From Multifurca ochricompacta (taxonomy: Eukaryota > Basidiomycota > Agaricomycetes > Russulales > Russulaceae), in contig WTXG01000085.1 in assembly GCA_022496185.1 (NCBI GenBank), forward strand, positions 84,010-148,009: 64,000 nt of DNA, in the 5' to 3' direction. Below are positions 43,344 through 53,662 of the stretch, piece after piece. Under the pieces are notes generated by a model. It was not told where the DNA came from and ran no database searches. It saw only the letters and a program-made list of their open reading frames with translations. The position numbers and the translations under genes are program-made. Numbering within the stretch: the stretch's first letter is position 1; each line of letters begins with the position of its first letter.

Positions 43344-43857
43344 TGTCAAACAAACATGCTGCTGGTTATACTGACTGTGGTTAGTAGCGGGTTAGGCTAG
43401 AAAACAAGTAGTACTTCAGAGGTTAGAAGAACTCTATATTAACTATACTACTGACCTAGAAAACAAGTAGTCTACATAAGACGGTTAGTTAAAGGTAAAA
43501 GACAGTATAGTAAAGAGGGAACTTACACTTCAGAGGTTAGAAGAACTCTGAAGTGAAAGAGACAAAACAGACACCCTTATATACCCATAGGGGTCAGGGG
43601 AAATGGTCTGTGCACACTGGGAATAAGTCCACAAGTGCCGGACAATAAACAGAGAGGGATAAAGGCCATTGGCCAAAGAGATATCACATGCTTACTGCAC
43701 ATTACTAAGTCCATCACTAATCAGCTGAGTAAGGTGAGAAAGAAATGTAATAAAGATAACATAAAAGTCCGATACTCCGAAATCTAATCTAATCTAATCT
43801 ACAGCTGAAGCGAACCTTAGATGCCTGAAGCATCTCCAGACACATCCTGTGTCAACA
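43344..43857 (-). repeat. Solo copia-A-family LTR in G7 RNase H
   Basis: 514 bp, plus-strand TGTCAAACAA ... GTGTCAACA, perfect duplication CAACA (43339-43343, 43858-43862). Carries the leader intron arrangement. Confidence 0.93.
43397..43549 (-). other. LTR leader intron and its spliced copy (43 kb solo LTR)
   Basis: Intron 43472-43526 (55 bp, minus-strand GTAAGT ... TATGTAG) between the leader parts 43527-43549 and 43456-43471. The spliced copy is 43397-43435 and matches exactly. Variable segments TTCTTCTAAC and ACTACTTGTTTTCTAG are the same in both units. Confidence 0.85.
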
Positions 43858-43862
43858 CAACA

Positions 43863-44607
43863 AGCATGTTGGCACCTAGACCTAATGGAGTATGACTTTG
43901 TCATTAAACCCATTCAGGGAAAACATAATATTATTGCTGATCTCCTATCTTGACAACCTGATTATGACAATGGCCTAACAGATAACAAACACACAGTACT
44001 CCTCCCAGATGAAAATTGGTCCCTCAAAGTCATTCAACTCGCCAAAGATCATGATACTTATTGAGAAATTGCCAAACAATTCCATGACCACCCACTGGCC
44101 AGACACCCTGGCTACCACAATACCTGGGACCTCATCTCCAAGATCTATAATGGTCTGAATCTATGTGATTTTATTACTAACTATGTTAAAGGATGCCATG
44201 CATGTCAAGCAACCAAACCACACATGAAAACACCAGTTCCCCTCTCCCCTTTCGACACCCCTGCAACTGAAGGCCCTTTTCAATTTATCTCCCTCAATCT
44301 CATCACAGATCTTCCTTCATTGCAAGGCTATAACACTATTCTTACTATTGTTGACCAGGGATGTTCAAAAATGGCCAAATTTATCCCCTGTTCCACTTCT
44401 ATTACTGGTATTGACATTGCGTCCCTTTATTTCACACACCTCTTTCCCCTGTTTGGTGTTCCAAAACATGTGATTTCTGACCGTGACCCCTGCTTCACAT
44501 CAAGCTTTGTCAGAAAATTATGCAAGACTCTCTCCATCTCTCAAAATATTAGTACCACATTCCACCCCCAAACTGATGGCCAGACAGAACACATGAACCA
44601 TTGGGTC
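43863..44607 (+). pseudogene. G7 RNase H end and integrase core
   Basis: ADLLS end of RNase H, HHCC finger (HPLARHPGYHNTWD ... CHACQ), core residues in SLNLITDLPSLQGY, SDRDPCFTSSF and HPQTDGQTEHMN. Two TGA stops. Broken by the MITE within NHWV. Confidence 0.87.
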
Positions 44608-44839
44608 TAGGGCATAGCACGAGTCTGGGTAACTTGCAAGTTTTTTGAGTAGAGCCGTGGGAAAACTCGCAGGTATTGATACTTGCAGATCTGGGTGATC
44701 CGTGGGAAAATACTCATGCAGATCCAGGTATTGATTTTGGCACCCCGGGTACCCGCACAGGTACTCGCGGAATACTTGTGGGAATATTATTATATAAAAT
44801 TATTTTTTTACTAGGCTCGTCAACCTAGAACAGAAATGG

Positions 44840-44914
44840 CTGAAACATGGATTGAACCTAAGACCTCCAGGAACAAGCTCAGTCCAGTGCTCTAACCACT
44901 AAGCCACCCAGCCT
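44840..44914 (-). ncRNA. tRNA-derived segment inside the hAT MITE
   Basis: The minus strand reads a tRNA-like cloverleaf: seven-pair acceptor (GGCTGGG with TTCAGCC, two G-U pairs), a D-arm with A box TGGCTTAGTGG (plus 44896-44906), and B box GGTTCAATCC (plus 44849-44858), one base short of consensus. The anticodon stem is poor, so this is probably a pseudo-tRNA or SINE-like head and not a working tRNA. Confidence 0.5.
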
Positions 44915-44957
44915 CACTGGTAAAGACACACAATATATTATATATAGGGTTATGCAG

Positions 44958-45310
44958 AATTGATTTTATCACTTGTATCTATTTAATTGTGAACGCATTT
45001 TGATCTTATCACTTGTATTATCTTAGATGTATATCTTTAGTATCTAATTAATTGTGAACGCATTTTTGATCTTATCACTTAGATGTACATCCCAAGTATC
45101 TAATTAATTGTGAATGCATTTTTGATCTTATCACTTGTATTAGATGTATATCCTAAGTATCTAATTAACTGTGAACGCATTTTTGATCTTATCACTTAGA
45201 TGTATATCCCAAGTATCTAATTAATTGTGAACACATTTTTGATCTTATCACTTAGATGTACATCCTAAGTATCTAATTAATTGTGAATGTGTTTTTGATC
45301 TTATCAATTA
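44958..45310 (+). repeat. Imperfect tandem repeats, ~60-bp unit
   Basis: Recurrent AATTGTGAACGCATTTTTGA and TCTTATCACTTAGATGTA blocks, about five to six copies. The sister MITE at 16148 holds single related copies (GTATCTAATTAATTTGTGAA near 16957). Local expansion inside the MITE. Confidence 0.75.
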
Positions 45311-45773
45311 GGCGTGATCCTGGCATCTCTGTACCGACATGTGCCGACATGTGCATTCTTAAGCCTACCTTCCTAGATAGGAAGGCAATGCACGGTCTGA
45401 TCGGTGTGCCCCACACTTCGTGTTTTTTCGCATTTTTTCATGTTTTTTCGCATTTCTATAGATATTGTAACTGATTCTTGTTTTATTTTGGATCGGATGC
45501 ATGATCTGACTTGAAACTTTGTGGGATTGTAGTAATATATATATTCTTTCTGTGTATGCAAGATGAAGATCTCTGGCTGCCTCAAACCTTACAAGTAAAC
45601 CTACAAGTATACCCACGAGTACTCGGATCCATGCGAGTATAGGACTCGTGGCTCCGGGTGATCCGTGGGAACATACTCATGTGGATCCGAGTATGGGATT
45701 ATCTAATCTAAATACCCATGAGTTCAGATCCGGGTAACTCATGAGTGCACTCGTGCTAGGCCCTAATTGGGTC

Positions 45774-46612
45774 AAACAATATCTTCATCACTGGACCTTT
45801 GGGAATCCCTGCACTTGGGCTCCTCTTCTCCCTATGGCCAAATTTGTCCATAACTGATGGCATCATGATAAATCTAAACTTAGCCCCCATGAACTACTCC
45901 TTGGCTTCTGTCCTAGCCCCCCAAATTCCAAAGTTGCCACCCCAATCCCCACCTTATCAGACTGCCTTGCTTCTATTCTCTCTGCTCTCCATCTTGTGTC
46001 TAAAGTCTTGGAACAACTGACACCCCTAACACCACTTTTCTCCCTCCATGATCAGGTCTGGCTCAAAGGTAAGCACATTTCCTCCCTCTTCCCATCCCAA
46101 AAGCTTGCCCCCTGCCATCATGGACCCTTTACAATCACCTGTGTTATCTCTCCTGTTGCCTTTGAACTTGCTCTCCCTCCTTCCCTGAAGATTCACAATG
46201 TTTTCCATGCCTCCCTTCTTTCCCCATACATCACCACTTCTGCCTATGGCCCATCCCCACCTCAACCCCCTCCTGTCTTAGTTCATGGCACTGAGGAAAT
46301 TGAAATTGACCATGTTATTGGCCATTGCCACTCAGGCCACCTAGGCCGCCTCCAGTTTCTCCTTTGTTGGAAAGGCTTTCCATCTTCTGACAATGAATGG
46401 GTTGATTATCATCATATCCATGCTGACGACCTCATTCATGACTACCTTTCCACCCTTCCCCCTTCCCTTGCCACTGCCCTCCCTGTTTGTGGTCTCACAA
46501 ACCTTACAACAGGAGGAAATTCACCTTCAAAACCCCCACACTGCCTTTTTATTTGCATACCCCCAAGAAAGCCCACAATGTCCAAACCCCCCCTACATGA
46601 TGCTGCTTAAAC
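45774..46612 (+). pseudogene. G7 integrase C-terminus and chromodomain-like end
   Basis: Resumes after the MITE (WTFGNPCTWAPLLPMAKFVHN). The 204-codon frame 45996-46610 has HDQVWLKGKHISSLFPSQKL, LPPSLKIHNVFHASLLSPYI and a chromodomain (IEIDHVIGHC; RLQFLLCWKGFPSSDNEWV). Terminal segment is Pro-rich. 46613-46712 is untranslated with a purine stretch (GCAAGAGGTAA) before the LTR. Confidence 0.85.
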
Positions 46613-46712
46613 AAAGCAACTACTATCTATCATCTCACCCCTGTTACAATCACACAAGTAACTGAGAATACCTCAAGTTCATCAAGGGACTTCAAACCTT
46701 AGCAAGAGGTAA

Positions 46713-47032
46713 TGTTACAACATCTGATAAGATACCTTTCCCTATACTATACAGCTAGAAATGTACAATACCACAATGTATGACTTTTTCTCCTTGTTTA
46801 CTGTTACTAGCCTCAAACCTTAACAGCACCCTTAGCATGGTGATGTTATACTTCTTTATATCTATTTAAGTTCCCATGAGCTCAAGCTGTATTCCTTAGT
46901 CTTGAGCTTCTGTGTTCTATGTAGCTCTGTGACCTGGAATCTTCTCTCTTTACTTGAGCTGCACACTAAGTAACTGCCTCACTCCCTGAATGATTAGACT
47001 TTAAGTCAACAAACCAAGCTTCAAATGTAACA
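46713..47032 (+). repeat. G7 3' LTR (320 bp)
   Basis: TGTTACAACATC ... CAAATGTAACA. TATTTAAG at 46863 and AGTCTTGAGCTT at 46898-46909. Right flank AAGTG; the left duplication cannot be tested because the 5' LTR is truncated. Confidence 0.9.
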
Positions 47033-47898
47033 AAGTGCCATGTACTCTGCATGAGTGGTGCTTTGGGTGACAGTCTTCTGCTTACACAAGGTCCAAGAGA
47101 TGGATGAGTCAGTGAGTAAAAAGACATAGCCTGAGGTGGAATGATGATTGTTGGCATGGTCCCCAAGACTGGAGTCCAAGTAGCCAACAAGTCCCTCTCT
47201 GTGTGCTCCATTGTAGTGAAGCCTAAGGTTGGCTGTGCTCCTTAGATAAGCCAGCACATATTTGGCAAGTCACAGGTGTTGTGGCAAAGGATTTGCTGCA
47301 TACTGTGCAAGACATGCTACAGTGAAAGATATGTCAGGGTGAGTCCCAATTTGCATGTACAGAAGGCTTCCAATAATTTGTTGATAATAGGTAATTTCTG
47401 TTTGAGTAGCCTGTTCAGTGTGCTTTACCAGGTGGACATCTGCTCCTGCAGGGAGTGGTGTGCACACAGGGTTCACATCCACCATCCCAAGGCATGTAAC
47501 AATCTCTCCAATGTACCATGATTGATCAATTTCCAGATGCTTGATGGATCTGTTGCATGTGATCTGGACTCCAAGATATGAGTTGATCTCACCTAGATCT
47601 GTCATTTCATAGCACTTAGATAAGATTCCCTTGATCCAGTTAACTTCCTTGAGAGTATCACCTAAGATAGTGATGTTGTTGACATAGAGGATTATGATTG
47701 CTGTACCCTCCCTGTCTTGGTGACAATGCATGTATACCCTGGCATCAGAAAATGTGCATGTGAAGCCAAGCTCCAATAGAACTCCATGGAATTGCAAGTT
47801 CCATGTGTGTGAGGCTTGTTTGAGTCCATAAATTGCCTTTTTCAGTAGGCATACCTTATTTGTCTGGCCTGATGTGATGAAACCCTCTGGTTGCTCCA
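47033..47898 (-). pseudogene. Copia B RT catalytic part and RNase H
   Basis: MEQPEGFITSGQTNKVCLLKK, AIYGLKQASHTWN, then YVNN (complement of 47675-47686) in place of YVDD, so both catalytic Asp codons are lost by two G-to-A changes. The rest (YEMTDLGEINSYLGVQIT; RNase H TSGYVFLLTDSSISW, KQKTVTQSTTHAEYMAL) is well preserved. Inactive. Confidence 0.88.
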
Positions 47899-47900
47899 TA

Positions 47901-49493
47901 CAGTGGGTCAAAAAACTGTCCCACTGTTTGCACCATTTCTAGTATTCACTCTATAGCACCTCCACATTTAGGAATCTGGTTATGGTGTGGCTGTATGTCT
48001 GAAAGCCCTGCTTCCTGGCTACCATACCCAATTTGGATCAAAGAGATTGGCCATTATATAAGCATTTTATGATCAAATCAAATCAATCAATCATCAGGAC
48101 AGTTTTTTGACCCACATTTTAAATCCACTATCTGCCCAAATACTACTTTATTTCACCCCTTTTTGCCTTGGTAACTCCTTGAATCCTTTTAGTCATCCTT
48201 TCTATAACATTTTGCCATCATTCTGGTGCATTTTTATTCCACTCCTCCACCACCCTCTCCCACAACTCAGGTACCCCCTTGACTGGTTAAGATCCTTCTT
48301 CAGATCCACCCAGAGGTGTCCAATGGGGCTAATATTTCAAGGGATTGGGCTATCCATACCAGGCTTCAATATTCCTGTCTTAAAACTGCTGGCTTGCCTT
48401 CTTGGAATTATGTTTTGGGTCATTGTCCTGCTGAAACATGCTTTCACCCTCCACCATTTCCAAGTTTTCAAACCTTTCCACCACTCCACCATCCAAAATA
48501 TCATGGTACTGGCATGGATTCATGATCCCCTAAACCCCTGTAAGCATTCCTAGTCCATTCCACCCCATACAAGACCAATACCATAAGTTCTTCCTCCTCC
48601 ATGCTTGACTGTCAGGGTGGTGGTTCTGTCAGAGAGTGGTTACCATGAAAATTGGACAGTGGATGATTGGAAAAGGATCTTGTGGTCAGGTGAGATTATA
48701 ATGAACAGAATTGGTTCAGACAGAAGGAGCTACACTTGGAAAAATAAGGGAGAACCACCCTCTGACAGAACCACCACCCTGACAGTCAAGCATGGAGGAG
48801 GAAGAACTTATGGTATTGGTCTTGTATGGGGTGGAATGGACTAGGAATGCTTACAGGGGTTTAGGGGATCATGAATCCATGCCAGTACCATGATATTTTG
48901 GATGGTGGAGTGGTGGAAAGGTTTGAAAACTTGGAAATGGTGGAGGGTGAAAGCATGTTTCAGCAGGACAATGACCCAAAACATAATTCCAAGAAGGCAA
49001 GCCAGCAGTTTTAAGACAGGAATATTGAAGCCTGGTATGGATAGCCCAATCCCTTGAAATATTAGCCCCATTGGACACCTCTGGGTGGATCTGAAGAAGG
49101 ATCTTAACCAGTCAAGGGGGTACCTGAGTTGTGGGAGAGGGTGGTGGAGGAGTGGAATAAAAATGCACCAGAATGATGGCAAAATGTTATAGAAAGGATG
49201 ACTAAAAGGATTCAAGGAGTTACCAAGGCAAAAAGGGGTGAAATAAAGTAGTATTTGGGCAGATAGTGGATTTAAAATGTGGGTCAAAAAACTGTCCTGA
49301 TGATTGATTGATTTGATTTGATCATAAAATGCTTATATAATGGCCAATCTCTTTGATCCAAATTGGGTATGGTAGCCAGGAAGCAGGGCTTTCAGACATA
49401 CAGCCACACCATAACCAGATTCCTAAATGTGGAGGTGCTATAGAGTGAATACTAGAAATGGTGCAAACATTGGGATGGTTTTTTGACCCACTG
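47901..49493. mobile_element. Palindromic Tc1-like element (two 3' halves)
   Basis: Flanked by TA (47899-47900, 49494-49495). Starts CAGTGGGTCAAAAAACTGTC and ends with a near-mirror. Arms of about 740 bp are near-identical inverted copies, each encoding the C-terminal half of the transposase outward. A ~115-bp unique centre (about 48645-48760) encodes NWTVDDWKRILW. Splits copia B between EEIY and MEQPEG. Confidence 0.88.
48649..49240 (+). pseudogene. Tc1 transposase C-terminal half, right arm
   Basis: Reads outward from the centre: YHENWTVDDWKRILWSGEIIMNRIG (first Asp lost), KNKGEPPSDRTTTLTVKHGGG, FQQDNDPKHNSKKA (second Asp), and the PHWTPLG / WERVVEEWN C-terminal part with several stops. 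The left arm (47990-48640, minus) is its mirror. Confidence 0.8.
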
Positions 49494-49495
49494 TA

Positions 49496-49887
49496 TAAAT
49501 TTCCTCATCCAGTAGTCTGTTCAGGAATGCCAACTTGACATCCATTTGATGGATCTCCCAATCCTCTAGCATGGCCAATGCTAGCAGCAGTCTCAAAGAC
49601 TCAAACCAGGCTACTGGAGAAAATGTTTCATCATAATCAATACCTTGAATTTGCATGAATCCCTTAGCAACTAAGCATGCACAAAAGCATCCATTGGCTT
49701 TGCACTTGAAAACCCACTTGGACTTCACAGCCTTCTGATCAGCCAGTAGGTCCACTAGCATCCAAGTTCCATTCTTGGCTAGTGCATCCATTTCATATTG
49801 GCACATGTCCTGCCAGTTGCTAGCAAAGTCTGACTTCATTGCCTCCCAATATGTGAGCAGATCACTATATGCAGCCACTGCAAGCAA
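49496..49887 (-). pseudogene. Copia B reverse transcriptase N-terminal part
   Basis: NWQDMCQYEMDALAKNGTW, KAVKSKWVFKCKANG, LVAKGFMQIQGIDYDETFSPVA and IHQMDVKLAF are typical copia RT blocks. Open for about 130 codons up to the Tc1. Confidence 0.87.
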
Positions 49888-50881
49888 AGCATGATGCCTG
49901 AGTGCCCATCCTCACCTAACTTGGCATTATCATTGCCAAAGTAGCATGGATTCCTGCAAGGATTCTCTCACAGTCTCCAAGGGGGCATGTCCTCCAAAGT
50001 GGGGACAATGGTCCACTGAGACTGGAGAAACCAGTTGTGCAGCATGCAGGGTGGGGGCTCTTGCATTGTGGGGCATGAAGGCGGGTAGCCCAGACTGTAT
50101 TACCAGAACTTGGGGTTTGCTGTGTGGCAACAGGGGATGGTGTCCTTGGTGGATCAACCTCCCCTTGAGTTTGCATAGGGACAGCCATAGGGAATGTAAT
50201 GGCCAGTGGCCCCTCCAGGGCCTTAGGTTGATCAGAATGAATGGATGGCTCACCATTGTCCTGAAAAGGAAAGGAGCATTCATTGAATGTCACATCATGT
50301 GACAGGATGACTGCTCAGGTACTCCTGTTCCATAGCTGGTAACCCTTAGAACCTAGCTCATACCCAACAAGTGTCATCTCAATTGATCTCAGATCAAGCT
50401 TTCAACACTTGTTCTCAGGCACATGAACATATGCCTTGCATCCAAAGACATGGAAATAAGAGATGTCTGGAGTGTGACCAGCACTCCAGAGCTCATGAGG
50501 CATGTGCCAACCTATAGTTCAGGTGGGAGTTCTGTTGTAAGTGTGAATGGCAGTATCCACTGCCAACTCCCAGAAGCCAAGGGAAGGCCAGCCTGTGTAA
50601 CATAGAGTGTGCCTTGTCCATGATGGTCCTGTTCCATCTCTCAGCTATGCCATTTTGTTGTGGCAATCCCAGCATTGTCAACTTATGCTTGATCCCCTGT
50701 TCATCCAGTACAGCTCTAAGCATGCCTGACATGTACTCCCCCCACAATCTGAGTGCAAGGCCAGCATTTTTTCCAATGATTGAGTCTCAGCCCAAGCTAG
50801 GAATTTCCAAAATGCTGTTGCACACTGATCTTTGGATCTGAGGAAGTAGACCACACCATGTCTAGAGTAGTTGTTGATAAA
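49888..50881 (-). pseudogene. Copia B integrase core and C-terminal region
   Basis: TFINNYSRHGVVYFLRSKDQ (family FIDDYSR, catalytic Asp replaced by Asn), SDCGG, PQQNGIAERWNRTIMDKA (catalytic Glu), and the GKR-like VFGCKAYVHVPENKC ... RSIEMTLVGYELGSKGY block. The Pro-rich linker to RT follows. Several stops and shifts. Confidence 0.85.
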
Positions 50882-50886
50882 TGTCA

Positions 50887-51396
50887 TGTTGACATGGGAC
50901 ATGTCTAGAGATGCTTCAGGCATCTAAGGTTCGCTTCAGCTGTAGATTAGATTAGATTAGATTCCGGAGTATGGACTTTTTATGTTATCTTTATTACTTT
51001 CTTTCTCACCTTACTCAGCTGATTAGTGATGTACTTAGTAATGCACAGTAAGCACATGACTTCTCTTTGGCCAATGGCCTTTATCCCTCATTTGTTTATT
51101 GTCCGGCACTTGTGGACTTACTCCCAGTGGCACAGACCATTTCCCCTGGCCCCCATGGGTATATAAGGGTGTCTGTTTTGTGTCTTACACTTCAGAGTTC
51201 TTCTAACCTCTGAAGTGTAAGTTCCTCTTTACTATACTTCTTTACCTTTGACTGACTGTCTCCTGTAGACTACTTGTTTTCTAGGTCAGTAGTATAGTTG
51301 TATTAGAGTTCTTCTAACCTCTGAAGCACTACTTGTTTTCTAGCCTAACATGCTACTAACCACAGTCAGTATAACCAGCAGCATGATTGTTTGACA
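50887..51396 (+). repeat. Solo copia-A-family LTR in copia B integrase
   Basis: 510 bp, TGTTGACATG ... TGTTTGACA, perfect duplication TGTCA (50882-50886, 51397-51401). Confidence 0.93.
51194..51343 (+). other. LTR leader intron and its spliced copy (51 kb solo LTR)
   Basis: Intron 51217-51268 (52 bp, GTAAGT ... CTGTAG). The downstream unit 51305-51343 equals the joined leader parts with a single T-to-C difference at 51327. Variable segments TTCTTCTAAC and ACTACTTGTTTTCTAG match within the copy. Confidence 0.83.
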
Positions 51397-51401
51397 TGTC
51401 A

Positions 51402-51843
51402 CAATGTAGAGCATGCCTTGAATAGACTGAACCTGCATCAGCCCAGCCAGATCACTGTGAATGACCTGTAGCCACCAGTCCAATCACTTGTGAGAGGACT
51501 TGAAGGGGAGTTGTGTGTGTTTCCCAAGCTCACACCTGGGGCATGGCAACTGATGTTGATCAATCAGAGCATCCAATGATATCCCCTTGATGGATTCATG
51601 ATACTGCTTGAGGGCATTGTACAACATATGCCCCATGTGGCAATGCCAGATGTCAATAGGTTGTGACATTTGGGCATGTGCATTGAGTCCAGCCATGGAG
51701 GCATCCAGCCAGTATAGGTTGTCCTCCAAGTAACCCTGCACTACCATCCAGTCTTGGACTGAGATCATGAAAATTTTATCTGTAAAAAGATCTGAGCCCC
51801 CTTCTGAGCAAGTGCACACATAGAAATGAAATGTGTTGTAACA
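51402..51843 (-). pseudogene. Copia B integrase zinc-finger region
   Basis: HHCC finger: HCHMGHMLYNALKQYHESI ... CPRCELGKHTQLPF. Preceded by the protease-integrase spacer (FMISVQDWMVVQGYLEDNLYWLD). Confidence 0.85.
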
Positions 51844-51865
51844 TCTGGTATGTGCAGCACATTGC

Positions 51866-52912
51866 TTAGGGTGATCTCAGAACCTCTACTACCTGCAGTG
51901 GTCTTGAATACCACAGTCCCAACCCCAATTTGTTGCACATTTGAGTTATCTCCCAGGTGTACAATGCCAGCTGCCGAGTATACTGAATAAAGTCAGACTG
52001 ATTTGGGGTGATATGATGCATTGTGCCAGAATCCATCATCCAACATGATTGCACAGCTGAGTAAAGGGAAACATGGAGATCATCATTGTCATCGCCTATC
52101 TCTATGATAGATGCTGTCTGAACTGCTAAGTGCATGTTAATGGCCTTGTTACTGGCCTGTGCAGTCTCCAATCCCTTCTTCTCCTCCAGATCCTTTTTCT
52201 TCTTCCAGCACTCTACTGCCTTGTGCCCTTTCTTCTGACAATAGAAACATTTGGTATTCTTCTTGTCATGCTTTTGTTTGATGGGTACAGCTTTGTTGAG
52301 TGAGGTGGAACCACTGGATTGACAACCTTCCTCATTCAGAATCTGCTCTTGGATAGTCTGAGGGGTAAGATCCTTTGGCAATCTGGATGCTAATATGGTG
52401 GACATGATGGCAGAGTACAATTCAGGTAGTGCCTTGATCAGGATGAAACTGAACTGGAGATCTGAAATCTCCATCTCATTGTTTTTGAGTGTGACATGGG
52501 CATCATTGAGTTTCTGCAATTGCAGGAGCATGGGGGAGGACTTGTCCAGTGTGGTGCCAGTGAGGGCAGACCAAGTATTGAATGCAGACATAGATCCAAC
52601 TCCCCCATAGATGCATTTGAGCTTGTCCCATTTTGCTTTACATGTGACAAACTTAGTATCATCTGCCACAGCTGTCCAGACATCCTTCTGAGCATAGAGC
52701 TTGAGGATTGCTAAGAGAACCCCTTCAGTAGCCTCCCAGTCAGCAGGAGGGCTAGCAGGCTTGTCTTCAAGCAGGTGGTTCTGGACACCATTCAAATGGA
52801 ATAGAGCCATCATACATGCTGACCAGACTGGCCAGTTTGATCCATCTAGGATCTTGATTGCAGCAGAGGGTGGGAAAGTGAACACAGGTGCCATGGTGTG
52901 TGTAAGCAACAA
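51866..52912 (-). pseudogene. Copia B gag and protease
   Basis: About 348 codons open. ILDGSNWPVWSACMMALF begins the UBN2-like gag; DAHVTLKNNEMEISDLQFSF; zinc knuckle CFYCQKKGHKAVEC near 52210-52250; protease motif WMMDSGTMHHIT (DSGA in relatives, Ala to Thr). A shift follows near 51930. The ATG giving MAPVFTFPP (52892) aligns with the copia C start. Confidence 0.88.
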
Positions 52913-53244
52913 TTTCCAATCTGGGTAGAGGAGCTGTCAGACCCAGATCATGAAGACCAATCAAGTCCCAATGTATCCAACTGTATGCTCTGAACCACAA
53001 AGGGTCCAGTCCCAATTAGGGATTGCTCACACATGCTTCAGCATCACCACACTCCATCACATGGCTTGTGTGAAGCCTGGTGAGGGGCCCAGTCTACACC
53101 AATCCACTGGTTCCAGGGACCAGGGAATAGGACTACAAAAGAACAGAGGCTTGCCTTATTGGGAGATGCAAAAATGCATGAATTACTGAGTAAGGAAGCT
53201 TGTGTATGAAATTCAATCTTCTTCTGGATTTAATTCAGATACAG
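52913..53244 (-). other. Copia B leader between primer site and gag
   Basis: About 0.33 kb without coding potential; the counterpart in copia C is 53906-54247. Confidence 0.6.
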
Positions 53245-53260
53245 CCAGGGCCCATAACCT
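53245..53260 (-). promoter_or_regulatory. Copia B primer site (initiator tRNA-Met type)
   Basis: Minus-strand AGGTTATGGGCCCTGG, two bases inside the LTR. Same site as copia C (53890-53905) and copia D. Confidence 0.7.
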
Positions 53261-53262
53261 AA

Positions 53263-53662
53263 TGAACACAGCCTGAGGTTAGATAATCCAAACTACCTAG
53301 AATGGTAGTTATAATTCAGTTATGATGGTCAGAACTAGTGATATTAGTCTTTACCTAGAATGGTAGTTATAACTAGTACACATTAGCTACATAGGTAAAG
53401 ATAAGATAACAAAATACTCACTTCAGTTATGATGGTCAGAACTGAAGTGAACTGTACAGTAAAAGTGTCCTTTAAATACTGTAAATGAGTGTGCTTATAG
53501 TAACCAAGACTCAGAAGGATTGTGTCTAATCAAGTAAGGTATCAAACTATTCACAGGAAGGTGAAACACAGTCTGCATGCTACTGCACAACACACAACTC
53601 ACTTGTTAGTACCACACACTTAGCAATTGATCCAACCTGGCCATATTGATCCATTTCCAACA
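53263..53662 (-). repeat. Copia B 5' LTR (400 bp)
   Basis: Minus strand TGTTGGAAATGG ... GCTGTGTTCA. TATTTAAAGG lies 35 bp before the leader unit. The right edge meets the truncated copia C LTR directly. Confidence 0.83.
53297..53443 (-). other. LTR leader intron and its spliced copy (copia B)
   Basis: Intron 53373-53421 (49 bp, minus-strand GTGAGT ... GCTAAT ... TACTAG) between parts 53422-53443 and 53355-53372. The spliced copy 53297-53336 (40 nt) equals the joined parts exactly. Confidence 0.85.

Larger units (their letters stand above)
44608..45765. mobile_element. Non-autonomous hAT element, 1158 bp
   Basis: Ends TAGGGCATAGCACGAGT and (reverse complement) TAGGGCCTAGCACGAGT, perfect 8-bp duplication ATTGGGTC (44600-44607, 45766-45773). 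Near the ends are repeated GGGTAACT / TACTCGCG / GATCCGTGGGAA motifs. Internally, about five ~60-bp tandem units with TCTAATTAATTGTGAACGCA and TTTTGATCTTATCACTTAG run from 44960 to 45310. No transposase. Confidence 0.92.
39199..47032 (+). mobile_element. Ty3/gypsy chromovirus G7 with nested insertions
   Basis: 5' LTR lacking about the first 26 bp, self-primer site, gag, protease, RT/RNase H, integrase, chromodomain-like end, and a complete 320-bp 3' LTR. It hosts a G6-family solo LTR (42084), a copia-family solo LTR (43344) and a hAT MITE (44608). The right flank is copia B RNase H. No third ORF is seen in this lineage. Confidence 0.9.
47033..53662 (-). mobile_element. Ty1/copia element B with nested Tc1 and solo LTR
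   Basis: Minus-strand order: 5' LTR (53662-53263), initiator-tRNA primer site, gag, protease, integrase, RT, RNase H, truncated at 47033 by G7. A palindromic Tc1 splits RT and a copia-A-family solo LTR splits integrase. The same lineage as copia C, to which it lies head-to-head. Confidence 0.9.

Noticed and set aside
44960..45310. CRISPR-like regularly spaced repeats
   Set aside because: Units are imperfect, contiguous and AT-rich inside a eukaryotic MITE; no unique spacers and no cas genes.
48107..48553. 148-residue ORF duplicated at 48107-48553 and 48841-49287
   Set aside because: Both are antisense shadows of the mirrored Tc1 transposase C-terminal half.
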